A program made the position numbers and the translations under genes. A stretch of DNA of 64,000 nt from a virus: the IMG/VR virus record IMGVR_UViG_3300030118_001869, positions 1 through 64,000 of that record; one strand, 5' to 3'. The notes under the pieces were generated by a model. The model did not search any database. It was not told the DNA's origin and saw nothing but the letters and a program-made list of their open reading frames with translations. Position 1 is the first letter of the stretch. Every line of letters starts with the position of its first letter. Positions 55,530 through 63,966 of the stretch are shown one piece after another.

Positions 55530-57686
55530 ATGAATTTATTTCAGGAACTAACTAGTATGTTTTCAAGGAACCAGTTTGTGGTCAAGCCTCCTAAAGGCAC
55601 TGACTACTTTCCTTTGGGTATACATAAAGGTAATAGAAGGGGTTCTATAACAAAATACCCGGAAGTAAAGTTAGTTACTCTTAAAGAGGTTGCAGACTAT
55701 ATAGCAACTGTCAATGATCAGAGACTTGATGAAGTACTAATTGTAGGTAATTATACTGGTGGTAGAGATATATTTGTTACTGCAGGTGACAGTGTTAGAT
55801 TTACATCTACTTCTAAAATTACTATGGGAGATGATACTAATGATAATATTAATGACTCAAAGTTTGATATATTTCACAATGGTACTAATGCTGTAATCAA
55901 CAATAAAAAAGGTAAACTTGCTTTAATTAATGAAGAAGAAGATGCTATAATGCCTTTTCAACTAAATGAAGGCTCTGGAGTTACAACATACTTTGAAGCA
56001 GATCCTAGTGGAGCTGCTAGGTTAGTTAGATATTATAAAGATATATTACTTAAAGATAATGTATTACTAAATGCAGGTGATGGAAAAGACTTTAGGTTTT
56101 ATCATACTGGTTCACATTCTTATTTAGAAGTAGGCCCTAGTGCACCAGGTAATCTATATATTAGAAATAGAAATGAAACTGGTGATATTTTATTTGCTGC
56201 AGACACGGATGGAATGGGTACTACAGATACCTACTTTATGATAGATTCTTCTGCACTACAAACTCAATTTTTTTATAATGTAGAGCTTCAAGATCATGTA
56301 AGACTTGGTTTAGGAGACACAATGGATATGTCTTTGTATCACACAGGAAGTCAAGCTTACATAAGTAATACTACAGGTATACTAGATATCAAAAGTACAA
56401 ATGGTAATCTGCAACTTTCTTCTGGAACACAAATAGATATTGGTAATAACTCCGGTGTTCTATATACATTACCGCTTGCAGATGGTACTGCAGGTCAAAG
56501 TGTAATAACTGATGGCTCAGGTGCATTATCTTTTGGTAATGCTGGTCTTGCTAACGGAGTTGTAGTTAATGACTCAAATGCAAACACAGACTTTCCAGTT
56601 GTATTCCATGATGAAAATAATAATTTATTAGATGATACGGGAACATTTACATATAGTCCTGGTAATAGTAGATTAAAAATAGATGCATTAACAATAGATA
56701 GCACAAAACTATCAGGAGTAAACATAGTTATAAACTCAGATCTATTAAGATTAGGTGAAGAAGGTACTAGTAAAAATTATTTGCAAGGTAGTGCAGGCGG
56801 TCCAGTTATAATATCTTATGATGGTGATAATAGATTCTCTACACAACCAGATGGTATTAAATCTATAGGTGTAGTAAAAGTAGCTAATACAAGCAATCAA
56901 TTACAATTTACAATACCAGCAGCTCAAGGTACCGCAGGTCAGGTTCTAAAGTATCCTTCTTCTGGATCCACATTAGAATGGGGTAGTGTAGGAAACCAAA
57001 ATCTATATGAAACAATTGCAATTCAAAATGCTAATGGTACTACTAATATACCAGCAACTACTACAACAGATACATTTACTATTAAAGAAGGAGCAGGTAT
57101 AATACTTGATGAAGATGCAAGTAATCAACTAGTAGCTATTAAGCAATCTTCTGAAAGTCTACATACTAAAGGTAGTTGGCTTCCAACACTTAATGCAAGA
57201 ATTGGTGTAACCCAACAAGCAGGATTTGAGGTAACTAATTATGCTATACAACAAGGTAGATGGCATAGACATGGTAACTTAGTAACTGCAATGTTCAAAC
57301 TTAGAATAAATACTGATCAAATAACTCTATCTAGTAATACTAAGGGTGTATTATACATAGAAACTTTTCCATATGATTTGGCATCAGGTAATGCTTTTCA
57401 TAGTGTTGCAATGCAAAGAGTTGAAGGTTTGCTACCCCTTTCTTCTGGAAGTGGTCATGGTCAATGGATGCTAACCAGTGTATTTGGGACACACTTTAAT
57501 AGTGATGGTGCAATAGAAATTAGAAGATTAAATTATAATAATAATACTATTCCAGGTATTACAGAGTTAATGCTAGAAGAAGATATTCCTACAGGCTCTA
57601 GTGTCTACAGTATCTATTTAGAAGGTGTTATTACATATGAAACAAACGATGCAACTATACATAGTACTGCGTCAGTAGATAGTTAA
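55530..57686 (+). CDS. Tail fibre with short N-terminal anchor, 718 aa
   Basis: N-terminus MNLFQELTSMFSRNQFVVK is shared with the next gene, and so is the following G-I-x-K-G-N-R-x-G segment, suggesting that both fibres attach to the same virion site. Residues ~90-330 carry fibre repeats (DDTNDNINDSKFDIFHNG, FRFYHTGSHSYLEVGPSA, MSLYHTGSQAYISNTTG) widespread in marine phages. C-terminal ~170 residues (from about KGSWLPTLNARIG) form a separate domain, likely the receptor-binding head. No signal peptide. A second fibre set outside the first structural block suggests multiple host-recognition proteins. Confidence 0.8.
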   Translation: MNLFQELTSMFSRNQFVVKPPKGTDYFPLGIHKGNRRGSITKYPEVKLVTLKEVADYIATVNDQRLDEVLIVGNYTGGRDIFVTAGDSVRFTSTSKITMGDDTNDNINDSKFDIFHNGTNAVINNKKGKLALINEEEDAIMPFQLNEGSGVTTYFEADPSGAARLVRYYKDILLKDNVLLNAGDGKDFRFYHTGSHSYLEVGPSAPGNLYIRNRNETGDILFAADTDGMGTTDTYFMIDSSALQTQFFYNVELQDHVRLGLGDTMDMSLYHTGSQAYISNTTGILDIKSTNGNLQLSSGTQIDIGNNSGVLYTLPLADGTAGQSVITDGSGALSFGNAGLANGVVVNDSNANTDFPVVFHDENNNLLDDTGTFTYSPGNSRLKIDALTIDSTKLSGVNIVINSDLLRLGEEGTSKNYLQGSAGGPVIISYDGDNRFSTQPDGIKSIGVVKVANTSNQLQFTIPAAQGTAGQVLKYPSSGSTLEWGSVGNQNLYETIAIQNANGTTNIPATTTTDTFTIKEGAGIILDEDASNQLVAIKQSSESLHTKGSWLPTLNARIGVTQQAGFEVTNYAIQQGRWHRHGNLVTAMFKLRINTDQITLSSNTKGVLYIETFPYDLASGNAFHSVAMQRVEGLLPLSSGSGHGQWMLTSVFGTHFNSDGAIEIRRLNYNNNTIPGITELMLEEDIPTGSSVYSIYLEGVITYETNDATIHSTASVDS

Positions 57687-57705
57687 ACTTAAAAATTATA
57701 AAACA

Positions 57706-58713
57706 ATGAATATATTTCAAGACTTAGCAAGCATGTTTAACAAGAATCAATTTGTTATAGGCGGTGTGCCTAAAGCAAAGGATTACATTCCTATTGGTAT
57801 AGATAAGGGTAATAGACCTGGTACACCAGTACATAATCCAGAAGCCAAGCTAGTTACTGTTAGTAACTTGGCCAGTGCTGTAGCAAATGTTCTTGAGACA
57901 GCCTCAGATTTTAATAGACTTAGAGTATTAAATTCTTCAGAGGCACAATTTAACCCAGTAGAAAATACATCTTTAGTTACATTTGCGAAGAGAAGCAATG
58001 ACAATGGATTATCAATAGCATTTAACGAGAAGGTTCAGTTCCACGGTTCTCAAGCGAGTGGCACAAACCAATACGGTAGAATGCTTGGATTAGAGATTGA
58101 AACTGCATACACTGGTGGATTCCCACAACTTGTTGCACAACAGGTTAAGAGTGAGTTCAAGGGAACTGGCAATGCCTACTTCGTTATAGGGCAGATCAAT
58201 ATTGCAGAGATGGATGGTGCTAATAATAAACAAGTAAATAGTGTATATGGTCACAGTAATCAAGTGAGACTCAAGGGATCAGGTACAGATACAACTGAGT
58301 TTGTTATTGCTCACCACAATACAATTGATGTAGACAATGCAACACAAGATATCAATAATATCTATTCAGGATACTATGAAATGGATATCAATGCAGGTGC
58401 TACAATAAATGATGCATACCAGATATACCTTAACTACAAGAAGTCATCAGAGACATTAGTAAATTATAAAGGTCTATATCATAAGTATGATGGATCTGCA
58501 ACAGGAACTGCACAGTTTATACATAATGAAGCAGACTTGCCTCTAGATACTGCAGGAGCTGTTAATGCTAAAGAGTTTAATCTTAATGCACTTAACGCAG
58601 GCCCAGCAGCTAATGCTACAGGAACTCCTGGACAGATCAGAATAGATGCTGATTATATCTATGTATGTGTTTCAGATAACACTTGGAAAAGAGCCGCATT
58701 ATCAACCTTTTAA
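57706..58713 (+). CDS. Tail fibre paralogue sharing the N-terminal anchor, 335 aa
   Basis: N-terminus MNIFQDLASMFNKNQFVIGG then DYIPIGIDKGNRPGTP parallels the previous gene, but the rest differs: QFHGSQASGTNQYGRMLGLE ... YQIYLNYKKSSETLV, ending GQIRIDADYIYVCVSDNTWK and RAALSTF, a C-terminal ending common to fibre proteins of many marine phages. The base composition of the body is higher in GC (28 of 60 at 58021-58080; 27 of 60 at 58141-58200) than the preceding fibre, suggesting that the variable part was acquired from another phage while the anchor was kept (inference). Confidence 0.75.
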   Translation: MNIFQDLASMFNKNQFVIGGVPKAKDYIPIGIDKGNRPGTPVHNPEAKLVTVSNLASAVANVLETASDFNRLRVLNSSEAQFNPVENTSLVTFAKRSNDNGLSIAFNEKVQFHGSQASGTNQYGRMLGLEIETAYTGGFPQLVAQQVKSEFKGTGNAYFVIGQINIAEMDGANNKQVNSVYGHSNQVRLKGSGTDTTEFVIAHHNTIDVDNATQDINNIYSGYYEMDINAGATINDAYQIYLNYKKSSETLVNYKGLYHKYDGSATGTAQFIHNEADLPLDTAGAVNAKEFNLNALNAGPAANATGTPGQIRIDADYIYVCVSDNTWKRAALSTF

Positions 58714-58723
58714 TTAAATAGAC

Positions 58724-58786
58724 ATGAACAATAGATTATCAAGAAAAGATGGAGAGCCAGCACCGGTACCTCCATTATGGGATTAG
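58724..58786 (+). CDS. Possible 20-residue peptide gene
   Basis: MNNRLSRKDGEPAPVPPLWD followed by TAG, located 10 bases after the fibre stop and before the terminator. Short, Pro-rich and polar. It could be a real minigene or chance; the only support is its position and a full-length start/stop pair in an otherwise empty interval. Confidence 0.3.
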   Translation: MNNRLSRKDGEPAPVPPLWD

Positions 58787-58828
58787 AGTAGTTAAATTTA
58801 AGGAATAACTATACTACTCTAAAGAAGA

Positions 58829-58852
58829 AGGGCCCTAACCGGCCCTTTTTTT
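58829..58852. terminator. Strong terminator, likely bidirectional
   Basis: GGGCC (58830-58834) / GGCCC (58841-58845) with the loop CTAACC, followed on the plus strand by seven T (58846-58852). On the minus strand the continuation reads TTCTTCTTT, weaker but T-rich. It ends the plus-strand fibre block and the convergent minus-strand replication block; the minus-strand 54-aa gene's stop codon lies inside the loop. Confidence 0.85.
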
Positions 58853-58999
58853 ATCTTCTTTATCATAGCTCATCACTGATGGTAAACCAGAGTAATGGCA
58901 TATATCAGGATATTTCTCTTCTTCCTTCTGCTCTTTACGTATATCCCATACTAAACAACATGCATAAGTTATAAATATAAATGCCCCTATAATAAACAT
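58835..58999 (-). CDS. Small membrane protein, 54 aa
   Basis: MFIIGAFIFITYACCLVWDI followed by RKEQKEEEKYPDICHYSGLP and SVMSYDKEDKKRAG: one N-terminal transmembrane helix and a charged tail. An alternative GTG at 59011 overlaps the upstream stop (GTGA) and would add four residues, which is attractive for coupled translation. The stop codon sits in the loop of the terminator hairpin at 58829-58852. No family recognised; perhaps the inner-membrane partner of the lipoprotein encoded two genes upstream (inference). Confidence 0.6.
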   Translation of the reverse strand: MFIIGAFIFITYACCLVWDIRKEQKEEEKYPDICHYSGLPSVMSYDKEDKKRAG

Positions 59000-59007
59000 T
59001 ATAACAT

Positions 59008-59364
59008 TCACAACAAATATGCAGCTTCAGTTCCAGCATCTCCCGGCTGGATTTTATAATCTTTAGCTTTCTTTGTTATCTTTCTCTCAGCCTCTATTTC
59101 TTTTTGTAAGTTAGCTAAAGCTCTCCAGGCAACCTTGGCAGAGTGACGTTGTCCATCATCATCCAATTTACCTGCATCTATAAGGTGGCGAGCTAGTGCA
59201 TCAAGTTCATCTGTGCTCTTTGCTCTATCCCAATGCAAAGGTTTATCTGGATGGTGCTGTTGATTTCCAGCTAAGGAAACTTTAGCAACCTCCATTATTG
59301 CATCAGGAAAATACTTTAACACTCCTGTGTATACAGGGCGTTCCTTTCTTTGTTTTGCATCCAT
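59008..59364 (-). CDS. dATP/dGTP diphosphohydrolase N-terminal-domain-like protein (DUF5664), 118 aa
   Basis: The start is taken at 59364 (MDAKQRKERPVY), one base after the lipoprotein's stop; the longer frame to 59463 would lie inside that gene. The sequence YTGVLKYFPDAIMEVAKVSL, NQQHHPDKPLHWDRAKSTDE, LDALARHLIDAG and GQRHSAKVAWRALANLQKEI matches the phage family known as DUF5664 / dATP-dGTP diphosphohydrolase N-terminal domain (from memory). Members in diaminopurine phages act on dGTP or dATP; wider phage members are uncharacterised. It likely serves nucleotide-pool control along with RNR (inference). Confidence 0.75.
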   Translation of the reverse strand: MDAKQRKERPVYTGVLKYFPDAIMEVAKVSLAGNQQHHPDKPLHWDRAKSTDELDALARHLIDAGKLDDDGQRHSAKVAWRALANLQKEIEAERKITKKAKDYKIQPGDAGTEAAYLL

Positions 59365-59365
59365 A

Positions 59366-59596
59366 TTATTCCCATAAACTATCATGTGCAAGACTTCTAT
59401 GATACTCCCATCTTTTGCGGGCGTCCATAATAGAGTCTTGTTTCTTATATATAATGGTATCATTATTATCTATATACCAATCTAACACCTCTGGATCTTT
59501 ATCCGGGTTATATACATTTTGCTTACATCCTAAGAAGTGAAACAAAACCAACATATATAACAATGTCAATAGTATAAAATAAAGTCTTTCTTTCAT
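59366..59596 (-). CDS. Small lipoprotein, 76 aa
   Basis: Signal sequence MKERLYFILLTLLYMLVLFH then FLGC, a lipobox with Cys24; the mature part is short and charged (KQNVYNPDKDPEVLDWYIDN ... DARKRWEYHRSLAHDSLWE). The residues after Cys (K-Q-N) do not match the surface-export signal seen in the other lipoprotein, so an inner-facing outer-membrane location is more likely. Size and type fit an outer-membrane spanin, but no partner is proven. Ends one base before the diphosphohydrolase-like gene starts. Confidence 0.6.
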   Translation of the reverse strand: MKERLYFILLTLLYMLVLFHFLGCKQNVYNPDKDPEVLDWYIDNNDTIIYKKQDSIMDARKRWEYHRSLAHDSLWE

Positions 59597-59617
59597 AAAT
59601 CATATTTTAAGAGTAAG

Positions 59618-59669
59618 ATGGGCTGCTGGCTTAATTTAATCAATTATGTTCCAGTTGGTTGCAGCCCAT
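59618..59669. repeat. 9-base inverted repeat in the gap before the lipoprotein gene
   Basis: ATGGGCTGC (59618-59626) and GCAGCCCAT (59661-59669) are perfect inverted copies around a 34-base AT-rich loop, in a 165-base gap (59597-59761) with no gene. GC-rich arms stand out in this AT-rich region. No T run follows, so it is more likely a structured leader, processing site or protein-binding site than a terminator. Confidence 0.5.
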
Positions 59670-59761
59670 TCAAACTCAAGTTTAATCATGCCATGAGTCA
59701 GAGAAAACTATATACCTTAACAATACATATATTAATAAGATACTAAAAGCAAACTTCCAGA

Positions 59762-60661
59762 TCACCTTACTAAGTTCTCTACTCTGTTTTGGACAATGTC
59801 TACATCTACTGTATTAGGTACTTCTAACCAATCAGTATCATCTATCTTTGTTTCTGATACCTTAGTGTTAGGGTCATACATAGTAGTAACAACAGTTTTT
59901 GTCTCACTATTAATATTAGTACCATTTAGTTGTGCAGTAATGTAATCATGAAACTTCTGCATGTCTCTCAACCATGTACGTGGATGAGATTTTTTAAGTG
60001 CATGTGTTACATGATTATAAAATGACCAAGCCTTATCACTGCTACAATTGTAGTTATATGATGGCTTATTCATTTCTGCTTTGACAATACTCATTTGTGT
60101 ATTATCTAGGATATCAAGATCACAATATAACATTCCAAGCATCTTAGCTTGCTCTTCTTTTGTAAGATTTGTATTTCTTAAGAAGTCTCTGTCATCAATA
60201 ATCTTTCTAAATGTTAGCTCAGCTCTTTTTATTTGACTTGATATCTGCGCTGAGATATCTGCATCAGCTGAACCAGTGTGCTTACGTGCAAAGTTCATAA
60301 GATCTCCACTACATGTACCATTGTAGCATACCATAACGTATCCTCCAATAGAACATTGAAATCTAGTGGACTTATCATATGAGTTTGTCCAGGCAAACAT
60401 CATTCCAAGTTCAGTCTCTGTGCTGACCTTTTCATCTGTAGTTGTAAGTGGACTAATATGATATATCCCCTGTGCTACATTGGCATTCATATTAGCTCTA
60501 TACATCTCTTTTGTTACACTAAATCCGCTATCATTTAGCATCTTTAATGTTGTGTCTATTACCCTAGCATGGGGTATGACTGTATAGCTTTTACCATGTG
60601 TTGGTAAAGGTTGCGACTCAAGATATGTTCTTGTAGTCTCTGTTGGTTTTGTGTATCCCAT
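59762..60661 (-). CDS. DUF932-like phage/plasmid protein, 299 aa
   Basis: The first part (YTVIPHARVIDTTLKMLNDS then GFSVTKEMYRAN) and the Cys-Asn-Gly segment GGYVMVCYNGTCSGDLMNFA followed by RKHTG resemble DUF932 proteins, widespread in phages and plasmids of many hosts. Helical C-terminus (AWSFYNHVTHALKKSHPRTW). The family's role is not established; some members lie near recombination or replication genes, as here. No signal or membrane segment. It is separated from the polymerase operon by one small gene. Confidence 0.6.
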   Translation of the reverse strand: MGYTKPTETTRTYLESQPLPTHGKSYTVIPHARVIDTTLKMLNDSGFSVTKEMYRANMNANVAQGIYHISPLTTTDEKVSTETELGMMFAWTNSYDKSTRFQCSIGGYVMVCYNGTCSGDLMNFARKHTGSADADISAQISSQIKRAELTFRKIIDDRDFLRNTNLTKEEQAKMLGMLYCDLDILDNTQMSIVKAEMNKPSYNYNCSSDKAWSFYNHVTHALKKSHPRTWLRDMQKFHDYITAQLNGTNINSETKTVVTTMYDPNTKVSETKIDDTDWLEVPNTVDVDIVQNRVENLVR

Positions 60662-60696
60662 AATATATAAACTTTAAAAGTGTAAATATAAGTAAA

Positions 60697-60897
60697 TCAT
60701 TTTGATATAGCAAGTTTTTCTTCCTCAATCCACTTGATAAATCCGTCTTCTTCTGCTATTTTCTTAGCATGTTTTTCTGACAGAGCCCAAACACCCATCC
60801 ATTTTTTGTGAACATCAGGGTTTGGTGCACTCCACATTTTTTCATGTGGAATGTACCATACATTGAAGAACTTTTGCCCTTTAAATTTATTTTTCAT
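60697..60897 (-). CDS. Small basic/aromatic protein, 66 aa
   Basis: MKNKFKGQKFFNVWYIPHEK, MWSAPNPDVHKKWMGVWALS, then EKHAKKIAEEDGFIKWIEEE and a short end. The aromatic 'WYIPHEKMWSAP' part and the helix at the end give it a folded look, but no family is recognised. The start is 3 bases after the polymerase stop, so it is probably translated from the same message. Confidence 0.6.
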   Translation of the reverse strand: MKNKFKGQKFFNVWYIPHEKMWSAPNPDVHKKWMGVWALSEKHAKKIAEEDGFIKWIEEEKLAISK

Positions 60898-60899
60898 AA

Positions 60900-62891
60900 T
60901 TAAAATAATTCTAGTTGACTTGTAGAAACTTTAAGTATATTATTTATCTCTTGTTCTATTGCAGATATATAATATGCCTTATCAATATTATATGCTTCCC
61001 ATTGTGGTTCTACTTTCATTTTATTGAATATAGTTTGTAACCACTTACCAGATTCTAATTGTATCTCTCTATGATCATTCTTATTGACTTTAATAATCTT
61101 GACACCAGTTTTGGAAATATAATATCTATTAATCTTTTGTAACTTATTCTCAATAAACTCTCCTCCATCAATAGTTCTAGAAACTTGTTGCCAATCACCT
61201 TTAGACTTACCACCTATGCAGTAATCTAAAATGTTTTTGTTTTGTTCTAAATAATCTTGAGGAAGCATATCATGAATAAAATAATAAAAGATAGCTTTTG
61301 GTATAATAAGTTTAGATTTGTTCTTATGTAACATTAAGTTATGGAAGTCAAACCTACCCTTGAGCTTTGTTGGAGCACAATAGAACTTATCTTTATCTAC
61401 TTTGTATAGATAATGAGGATTCTTTTGCTTCAACGTTCTGAACTCTTCTATTGATACTTGTCTAAATTTGTTTAACCCTATGTAATTATTTACATCACCA
61501 AGTATTAACTTCTGATATTCATCATGCTCAAGTTGTAGATTTGTTATATCTTCCCATTCCTTACATACCTCTAGATACTTATCTTTCTGATCCCTAGGTA
61601 TTCTAATCTCTATACCATCTGTATTCTGTAGTAATGATACTGAACCAGGTATAGCTTCCATAATCATTTCATACAGCATCATCAACGTTAGTTGACCGTT
61701 TACTGTAATCTTCATACAGAGCTCTGGATCATAGAAGAAACTATTCACATCATTACTCAAGCCAAATGTTGAGTTTAATATAATCTTATAAACATAGTTC
61801 ATAGGATTACTTTTAGGTATCTTCTTTCTTTCTTTGAAGAACCATTCATACTGATCACAAAACATATCCGCAGGGAAATGTCCTGGTGACCATCTGTTCT
61901 TGATAACAAGATTTGGATAGAATGAAGTAACATCTGAAGACATTATAATATTATCTTCATCTGATTCATAAACTCCAGGTTGACGTGCACCATGTGCACC
62001 ACCTAAACCAAAGTGTGTAGTTACACCTTTATAACTAACATTGTATTTAAATCCACGTCTTGAGTTAGATGGATCTAGCTCAACATGCTTAAATCTATCT
62101 AATAATACATTAAACTCTGGAGACTTAAAATTTATATAAGGCAGTATTATATCTTTGAACTTTATAGTTTCTCTATAAGTTCTCATTCTTTTTAATTCTG
62201 CCTTTGGTATATTTAAAAGGTTAGATAAGTAATAACCAAATAGTTCTTTACTTATCCTTGGTTCAGATGCACTAAACAAGTTGATACCATACTCCTTAGT
62301 CAATGCTTTACGTAAACTAACTAAAGACTTTGACCTATTAAATATTTCTTTTGTTGATTCAACATCATTAATACAATATTCAATTACAGTATCTATTTGT
62401 TCTTGTGTCTCAATTCTTGTCTCATGAGACAATGGCATGTCTAATATATTTTGCCAATCCATACTGTACTGAATCCACTTCAAGCTTGAACGCTTTGCTG
62501 GATTATCCCAGTGATGCATTTTAAATATATCTATCTGCCCAATAACCATCTTCCAAAGAGGATACTCTGAAAACTTTTTATTGTTTGCATCTGATATTGT
62601 CTTTTGTGCATACCTATAAATAGCCCTGGCTACCTCATCAGCTGTTCCTTCAGTCCAGTCCTGATAGTTATCTATAATATAATGAGTGACTTGTGCATCA
62701 AAGGCTAAGCCGTTGAATGATATGTGCCACTCTCTGTTATTTACATTTTGTTTTAGGAACTCTATGAATTTATCTCTGTCATCTCTAAGCTCATGTATTA
62801 CAAATACTTTCTGCTCTTCTCCTTTGTAGTGTTTGAATACTGCCACAAAGCAATTAGACAAAGTCTCATAGTCCATTATCCAATGAGTCAT
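60900..62891 (-). CDS. Family B DNA polymerase with 3'-5' exonuclease, 663 aa
   Basis: Replicative polymerase. Exonuclease motifs: Exo I D7-x-E9 (MDYETL), Exo II N60...D65 (FNGLAFD), Exo III Y172...D176 (YCINDV). Polymerase motifs: A D320 (SSDVTSFYPN), B K369...G377 (KIILNSTFG), C T424-D425 (LLQNTDGIEI). In motif C the first Asp of the usual DTD is Asn423, leaving the second Asp; this form (NTDG) occurs in some phage enzymes. Length of 663 fits compact phage B-type polymerases, and crAss-like phages use either A- or B-type. Nothing indicates protein priming with certainty. Encoded downstream of the two conserved unknown genes at 62966-63966, with a terminator between. Confidence 0.92.
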   Translation of the reverse strand: MTHWIMDYETLSNCFVAVFKHYKGEEQKVFVIHELRDDRDKFIEFLKQNVNNREWHISFNGLAFDAQVTHYIIDNYQDWTEGTADEVARAIYRYAQKTISDANNKKFSEYPLWKMVIGQIDIFKMHHWDNPAKRSSLKWIQYSMDWQNILDMPLSHETRIETQEQIDTVIEYCINDVESTKEIFNRSKSLVSLRKALTKEYGINLFSASEPRISKELFGYYLSNLLNIPKAELKRMRTYRETIKFKDIILPYINFKSPEFNVLLDRFKHVELDPSNSRRGFKYNVSYKGVTTHFGLGGAHGARQPGVYESDEDNIIMSSDVTSFYPNLVIKNRWSPGHFPADMFCDQYEWFFKERKKIPKSNPMNYVYKIILNSTFGLSNDVNSFFYDPELCMKITVNGQLTLMMLYEMIMEAIPGSVSLLQNTDGIEIRIPRDQKDKYLEVCKEWEDITNLQLEHDEYQKLILGDVNNYIGLNKFRQVSIEEFRTLKQKNPHYLYKVDKDKFYCAPTKLKGRFDFHNLMLHKNKSKLIIPKAIFYYFIHDMLPQDYLEQNKNILDYCIGGKSKGDWQQVSRTIDGGEFIENKLQKINRYYISKTGVKIIKVNKNDHREIQLESGKWLQTIFNKMKVEPQWEAYNIDKAYYISAIEQEINNILKVSTSQLELF

Positions 62892-62910
62892 ATGCTAAAT
62901 ATTATTAGTT

Positions 62911-62936
62911 AAAAAAAGGGCCACAATGTAGCCCTT
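62911..62936 (-). terminator. Rho-independent terminator
   Basis: On the minus strand GGGCTAC pairs with GTGGCCC (62918-62924 and 62928-62934 on the plus strand, one mismatch, three-base loop), then seven T (62917-62911). It lies between the stop at 62966 and the polymerase start at 62891, which would therefore need its own promoter or readthrough. Confidence 0.75.
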
Positions 62937-62965
62937 CATTTAAAATCAAAAAAACAAAAACAAAA

Positions 62966-63379
62966 TTACAGTTCTGTGATGATCTTAGATACTTTAGTAT
63001 CTTTGATTTCTACATCCGTGAACTGTTTATAATCAAACGTATCTGCATTAATTGCAAATATGTTTATGAAATTATCTATATCATTTTTCTCAGCAATATA
63101 GTATTCTGAATAAGTTTGTTGACTTACTCTTTGTTCTTTTACAGTTTTACCGGTTGTCTTATTAGGAACCTTAAGCCTCATTGGTTGACCTTCATCATTT
63201 AATCTTGGTACCATATGAAATGATTGTTTACTATTCACTCCAATACATGCTAAGATACCTGATGATGGATCAAACATGGCTTCAATATACGGAGCATCTT
63301 TGCTCACAGGAATTAAATTAAAACTCTTAGCTCCTCTAAAAGAAGAGTTAACAAGCATCATGTTTTTACCTATACTCAT
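62966..63379 (-). CDS. Conserved phage protein of unknown function, 137 aa
   Basis: MSIGKNMMLVNSSFRGAKSF then NLIPVSKDAPYIEAMFDPSS, followed by ILACIGVNSKQSFHMVPRLN. The alternation and the 'DPxSGxLxxI...K.SFHMxP' pattern give the look of a beta-barrel nucleic-acid-binding or replication-associated protein found in crAss-like genomes (memory only). No named family. It overlaps the upstream gene by four bases (ATGA), so the two are translationally coupled; a terminator follows it. Confidence 0.55.
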   Translation of the reverse strand: MSIGKNMMLVNSSFRGAKSFNLIPVSKDAPYIEAMFDPSSGILACIGVNSKQSFHMVPRLNDEGQPMRLKVPNKTTGKTVKEQRVSQQTYSEYYIAEKNDIDNFINIFAINADTFDYKQFTDVEIKDTKVSKIITEL

Positions 63380-63966
63380 ATTTGATTTTTATCCAAAGAT
63401 AATGAATTTTTGAAATTATGCAAATCTATTTTCATAGGATATGAATAAAATAATGTTTCTTTTATCTCATCAGGCGGACTACAAACTTCATATACATCCT
63501 GTATAAGTTCAAGATCAACATCAAAGTAATTTGCATACAATTTATGTATCTCTTCTTCTGGTGTAAGAAAAGACTTCACATATGATGATATCCTACCTTG
63601 TCCTCCAAAGAACTCCAAGATAGCTATCTTACTGTTTATGCTAAATGCAGAATATCTTCCCTCAATAAATTTATCATAGTCATGCCTATAATCTTTCATG
63701 TCAAAGATTATAAGTTGTTCATCACCTAGATCATAGTGTTCCATTTGATTTTGTAATAACGGTAAATGGTCTAGCTGAAACTTAATAAATGCCTCATTAC
63801 ACTTAGTTTTGTATACACAAATAAATTTATAATCAAGATGGTCATAGATTTCATCCCAAAAACAATAAGTTTCTGATGGGACAAAGTCTATTCCCTTCTT
63901 TAATCTTAGTAAAGGATATAAAAATACTTTACTTTTTTGAAAATATTCTGTATATACACCTCTCAT
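63376..63966 (-). CDS. Unknown phage protein, 196 aa
   Basis: MRGVYTEYFQKSKVFLYPLL, with aromatic strands (YKFICVYKTKCNEAFIKFQL; QMEHYDLGDEQLIIFDMKDY) and a helical end (EEEIHKLYANYFDVDLELIQ). No enzyme motif or membrane helix. Its layout suggests a replication- or host-takeover-associated protein because of its neighbours, but nothing specific supports this. It is the first gene of this operon in view; the 34 bases beyond it to the window edge hold no further gene. Confidence 0.55.
   Translation of the reverse strand: MRGVYTEYFQKSKVFLYPLLRLKKGIDFVPSETYCFWDEIYDHLDYKFICVYKTKCNEAFIKFQLDHLPLLQNQMEHYDLGDEQLIIFDMKDYRHDYDKFIEGRYSAFSINSKIAILEFFGGQGRISSYVKSFLTPEEEIHKLYANYFDVDLELIQDVYEVCSPPDEIKETLFYSYPMKIDLHNFKNSLSLDKNQI

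Noticed and set aside
59008-59463. Long version (151 aa) of the DUF5664-like protein
   Set aside because: The first 33 residues would be encoded inside the lipoprotein gene; the start at 59364 is one base after its stop and begins right before the conserved part.
59008-62891. Diaminopurine (Z) genome
   Set aside because: The diphosphohydrolase-like domain alone is not enough; the polymerase is B-type and no purZ is in the window. Kept only as a check.
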